A stretch of DNA of 64,000 nucleotides from Streptomyces sp. 150FB. Its GTDB lineage: Bacteria; Actinomycetota; Actinomycetes; Streptomycetales; Streptomycetaceae. The notes under the pieces are model-generated. The model searched no databases and had not been told where the DNA came from. It was given only the letters and a program-made list of their open reading frames with translations. The stretch spans positions 8,352,063-8,416,062 of the forward strand of contig NZ_JTHL01000001.1 in the NCBI RefSeq assembly GCF_000818195.1. The letters run 5' to 3'. Positions 61,231 to 64,000 of the stretch are shown here, one piece after another; position 1 is the first letter of the stretch; each line of letters starts with the position of its first letter. Made by a program: the position numbers and the translations under genes.

Positions 61231-61779
61231 ATGGAGAGCGGGAGAGTTCCGGCCCGGCCGCTGTCGTACGAGGGGGTCTGGCGGTTCACCACTCCCGCCG
61301 TCGACGTCTCCGTACCGGCGGCCAGGCACGCCGTACGCGATCTGCTGAGACGTCAGGCCGTACCGGCCGGCGCGGATCTGCTCCAGAGCCTGCTGCTGAT
61401 CGTCTCCGAACTGGTCACCAACGCCGTGAAACACGCCGCCGTGCTTTCGCCCGAGGTCGCGGTCGAGGTCGCCGTCACCACCGGATGGGTACGGGTGTCG
61501 GTCGAGGACAGCCATCCGGGCCGGCCGAAGGTGCTGGAGGCGGAAGTGCTGGAGGCGGACGTGGGAGAGGCGGGCGTCCTGGCGGCCGACCGGGCGCGGC
61601 CCGGCGGGCGCGGGCTGCTGCTCGTACGGGAGATCACCCGCGAGGCGGGCGGCGCCTTCGACGTCGAGCACACCGCCGGGGGCGGGAAGATCGTCTGGGC
61701 GGCGCTGCCGCTCACGCCCCCGCTCGGTGGTCCCGCAGCCGCAGCGGGGGGTGTCACCAGCCCCCGGAGGACCCCGTGA
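61231..61779 (+). CDS. anti-sigma factor-like ATP-binding protein, second copy
   Basis: A 182-residue GHKL ATPase of the RsbW type. The N box VSELVTNAVKHAA, G1 region VSVEDSHPGRP and G2 box GGRGLLLVREI are present. Between G1 and G2 lies an extra run of Leu-Glu-Ala repeats (VLEAEVLEADVGEAGVLAAD), absent from the copy at 462-920. The ATG is used because the family N-terminus follows; no strong ribosome site is seen. It overlaps the convergent idi gene by 26 bases. Confidence 0.87.
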   Translation: MESGRVPARPLSYEGVWRFTTPAVDVSVPAARHAVRDLLRRQAVPAGADLLQSLLLIVSELVTNAVKHAAVLSPEVAVEVAVTTGWVRVSVEDSHPGRPKVLEAEVLEADVGEAGVLAADRARPGGRGLLLVREITREAGGAFDVEHTAGGGKIVWAALPLTPPLGGPAAAAGGVTSPRRTP

Positions 61780-62365
61780 GCTCCCTGATCGCCGGGCGCG
61801 CCGAGTCCAGTACGGTCATGAACCACTGGGAGAAGGCCGCCTCGCCGTGCCGTGCGGCCAGCTCGGCCGGGGTGACGAAGGCGGTCTCGCCGACCTCCTC
61901 GGGGTCCGGCCGCAGCGAGGTCTGGGCCAGGCCGACGAAGAGATGGTTGAACTCCTGCTCGACCAGGCCCGAGTCGGGGTCCGGGTGGTTGTAGCGCACC
62001 GTGCCCGCCTCGGCGAGCAGCGTGGGCGAGACCCCCAGCTCCTCATGGGTGCGCCGGGCCGCCGCCGCGAACGGCGCCTCGCCCGGGTACGGGTGTCCGC
62101 AGCAGGTGTTCGACCAGACACCGGGGGAGTGGTACTTGCCGAGGGCACGGCGCTGGATGAGCATGCGGCCCCGCTCGTCGAAGAGGAAGACGGAGAACGC
62201 CCGGTGAAGCTGTCCCGGAGCCTGATGGGCCGCCAGCTTCTCGGCGGTACCGATGGTCCGGCCGCTCTCGTCCACCAGCTCAAGCATGATCACTTCTTGT
62301 GCGCCGTTCGACTCTTGTACGCCGTTCGACGAGCTGCTCGCCGCAGTGACTGGTGTGGTCGGCAT
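61754..62365 (-). CDS. idi: type 1 isopentenyl-diphosphate delta-isomerase
   Basis: A 203-residue Nudix-fold isomerase that interconverts IPP and DMAPP for terpenoid synthesis. Key residues are the Cys/His of NTCCGHPYPGE (C89, H91), the RTHEELGV Nudix-like helix and the Glu pair in GLVEQEFNHLF. An N-terminal Ser/Thr-rich stretch of about 22 residues precedes the domain. GAAGGA five bases before the ATG at 62365 supports that start. No other isoprenoid gene is adjacent. Confidence 0.93.
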   Translation of the reverse strand: MPTTPVTAASSSSNGVQESNGAQEVIMLELVDESGRTIGTAEKLAAHQAPGQLHRAFSVFLFDERGRMLIQRRALGKYHSPGVWSNTCCGHPYPGEAPFAAAARRTHEELGVSPTLLAEAGTVRYNHPDPDSGLVEQEFNHLFVGLAQTSLRPDPEEVGETAFVTPAELAARHGEAAFSQWFMTVLDSARPAIRELTGSSGGW

Positions 62366-62473
62366 AACCATCCTTCGCTTCGGGCCTCGGCTCCCAAGTC
62401 TGCCGCACAAGAGCCCCGTGTCCGCACTCCGGGGGCGTCCGCATGTCCGTTCCCCCCGCGTCCGGGCCGCAGG

Positions 62474-63415
62474 TCAGTGGCAGAGCTTCGCCTCGTGCTC
62501 CGCATGGCCTCTCGGCTCCAACTGGAAGGTGCAGTGTTCGACGTCGAAATGGTGGCCGAGACACCCTTGCAGATCATGGAGCATCTTTTCGTGGCCCACC
62601 GTATCCAGTGCCTCCTGGTCCACCACCACGTGGGCGGAGAGTACGGGCATCCCCGAGGTGATCGTCCAGGCGTGCAGGTCGTGTACGTCGGCCACGCCGG
62701 GCAGCGCGAGCATATGGGCCCGCACCTCGGCCATGTCGACGCCCTTGGGCGCGGCCTCCAGCAGGACCTCCAGCGTCTCGCGCAGCAGCTTCACCGTACG
62801 CGGGACGATCATGAGCCCGATCACCAGGGACGCGATGGGGTCGGCCGTCTGCCACCCCGTGGCCAGGATGATCCCCGCCGAGATCAGCACCGTGACCGAG
62901 CCGAGCGTGTCGGCGAGCACCTCCAGATACGCCCCGCGCACATTGAGGCTCTCCTTCTGCCCCCGCATCAGCAGGGACAGCGAGATCAGGTTGGCCACCA
63001 TGCCGACGACCGCGAAGGTGATCACCAGGCCGCCCTTGGTCTCCGGCGGCGTGATGAAGCGCTCGACGGCCTCGTACACCAGATAGCCGCCGACCCCGAG
63101 CAGCAGCACACAGTTCGCAAGCGCTGCCAGGATCTCGGCCCGCGCGAGGCCGAAGGTGCGGTTCTCGTCGGCGGGTTTGGCGGCGAAGTGGATCGCCAGC
63201 AGGCCCATCCCGAGGCCGACGGCGTCGGTGGCCATGTGGGCGGCGTCGGCCACCAGGGCGAGCGAGTCCGAGGCGACACCGCCGACGACTTCCACGACCG
63301 TCACGGCCAGCGTGATCATCAGCGCGATGCGCAGCCGGCCCCTGTAGGCGGCGGTCGTCGTACCTGGCGGCGGCGGTCCTCCGTGACTGTGGCCGTGGTC
63401 GTGCCCTGCCCCCAT
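62474..63415 (-). CDS. cation diffusion facilitator (Zn2+/Cd2+ efflux)
   Basis: A 313-residue CDF exporter with six helices. Metal-site residues lie in DAAHMATDAVGLG (H60, D64) and in EVLADTLGSVTVL. The N-terminus (GHDHGHSHGG) and the C-terminus (HHFDVEH, HAEHEAKLCH) are His-rich, as expected for zinc transporters of the CzcD type. GGGAGG before the ATG supports the start. It likely protects against zinc excess; no Zur- or CzrA-like site was recognised upstream. Confidence 0.92.
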   Translation of the reverse strand: MGAGHDHGHSHGGPPPPGTTTAAYRGRLRIALMITLAVTVVEVVGGVASDSLALVADAAHMATDAVGLGMGLLAIHFAAKPADENRTFGLARAEILAALANCVLLLGVGGYLVYEAVERFITPPETKGGLVITFAVVGMVANLISLSLLMRGQKESLNVRGAYLEVLADTLGSVTVLISAGIILATGWQTADPIASLVIGLMIVPRTVKLLRETLEVLLEAAPKGVDMAEVRAHMLALPGVADVHDLHAWTITSGMPVLSAHVVVDQEALDTVGHEKMLHDLQGCLGHHFDVEHCTFQLEPRGHAEHEAKLCH

Positions 63416-63515
63416 GGGGACGCCTCCCGGTCGCGTCGAGACAACTCCGGACGTGGTCAGTGAACTACGGGCGGGGGGTATCGGGCAACACGGGGCTGAA
63501 CACCGTTGTCATCTC

Positions 63516-63547
63516 CTCTGACCTGCGGAAATGGCCGCAGGTCAGAG
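63516..63547. terminator. perfect 13-base hairpin, galE terminator
   Basis: CTCTGACCTGCGG (63516-63528), loop AAATGG and CCGCAGGTCAGAG (63535-63547) pair completely. It lies 31 bases after the galE stop on the minus strand and most likely ends that transcript. Confidence 0.8.
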
Positions 63548-63578
63548 CCCGGGACTCAGCCTCAGGAGGGTGGGCGGA

Positions 63579-64000
63579 TCATCCGACCGGAGCCACCGGA
63601 TGGTGCGACTGCCAGCCCTCCCACGCCGACTCGACCATCTCCCGTACGCCGCGCTCCGCCCGCCACCCCAGCTCCCGGGTGGTCAGTGCGACCGAGGCGA
63701 CGGCCCGCGCCGCGTCGCCGGGGCGGCGCGCCTCGACCAGCGGGGGAGCGCCGTGACCGGTGACCTCGGCGACCACGTCGGCCAACTCGCGCACCGACAC
63801 CCCCTCCCCGCGCCCGATGTTCACGGTCAGGTCGGTGCCGCCCGGCCGGCCGGTCAGCCACCGGGCGGCGGCCAGGTGCGCGTCGGCGAGGTCCGCGACA
63901 TGGATGTAGTCGCGGATACCGGTGCCGTCAGGGGTCGGATAGTCGGCGCCGAAGATCCGCGGCGCCTCGCCCCGGGTGATCCGGTCGAAGAACATCGGAA
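63579..64000 (-). CDS. galE: UDP-glucose 4-epimerase, C-terminal part
   Basis: The last 140 or so residues of a GalE-like short-chain dehydrogenase; the gene continues beyond the right edge. Recognisable are the substrate-binding strand APRIFGADYPTPDGTGIRDYIHVADLADAHL and the NIGRGEGVSVRELADVV and ARRPGDAARAVAS segments (each shown in part). It interconverts UDP-glucose and UDP-galactose. The N-terminal NAD motif and catalytic Tyr-Lys are outside the window. Confidence 0.9.
   Translation of the reverse strand, partial: PMFFDRITRGEAPRIFGADYPTPDGTGIRDYIHVADLADAHLAAARWLTGRPGGTDLTVNIGRGEGVSVRELADVVAEVTGHGAPPLVEARRPGDAARAVASVALTTRELGWRAERGVREMVESAWEGWQSHHPVAPVG

Overview
This window is very GC-rich DNA from a filamentous actinomycete, almost certainly Streptomyces. 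The evidence is the third-position GC bias, GTG/TTG starts, an XRE/DUF397/ATPase regulatory cluster, a WhiB paralogue, an SsgA-family protein, a two-domain small laccase and a Tat-type signal. About 60 protein genes are supported. I see no rRNA, tRNA, CRISPR array, phage or full-length insertion sequence, and no intergenic gap over about 300 bases. The right edge cuts a galE gene.

Region by region. (1) 49-2227: an anti-sigma-like ATPase, an XRE/Scr1-type regulator and a DUF397 protein (WhiJ-like cluster). (2) 2462-16169: a sugar and sugar-acid catabolic locus. One arm has GH4 glycosidase, a mmsA/mmsB/chvE-like ABC importer, a U32-peptidase-like protein, a zinc alcohol dehydrogenase and an enolase-superfamily dehydratase. 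The other arm has an SMP-30 lactonase, an IlvD/Edd sugar-acid dehydratase and a DapA-family enzyme. IclR and GntR regulators sit beside them. Together they form a plausible non-phosphorylating route from sugar to lactone, aldonate, 2-keto-3-deoxy acid and central metabolism. (3) 16313-22258: cupin, GlxA-type regulator, YchJ, then glycosyltransferase 2, TIGR04282 nucleotidyltransferase-like protein, methyltransferase and an NAD epimerase with a zinc-ribbon-like insert. (4) 22468-24627: divergent ATP-dependent DNA ligase and LigD-type polymerase for end joining, without Ku. (5) 24688-30678: two large secreted multidomain proteins (cupredoxin + three Ig-like repeats + DUF1080; ThuA + GSDH), divergent from a Tat-exported laccase. 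(6) 30810-39312: VOC, WhiB-like, chitosanase, acyl-ACP desaturase, hydrolase, SsgA-like, Asp-box protein, YciI, a MITE, endonuclease V and a saccharopine-dehydrogenase-like reductase. (7) 39533-44176: CaiB/BaiF racemase or CoA-transferase, thiolase and FadB-like protein. (8) 44216-50900: VOC, LacI regulator and three secreted peptidases (M1, S15, M14). (9) 50982-64000: BCCT transporter, ABC-F ATPase, DUF4190 protein, Tex, an SCO6745-like protein, GlxA/PfpI pair, enoyl-CoA hydratase, ATPase, Idi, CDF zinc exporter and partial galE.

The points most worth following are the copper/ThuA/DUF1080/laccase secreted locus, sharp palindromic operators (GntR, desaturase, laccase, SCP2-like gene, LacI), a 160-bp MITE abutting the endonuclease V promoter, and a recurring TAnnnT box 7-10 bases before start codons, which suggests that about a dozen genes here are transcribed leaderless.
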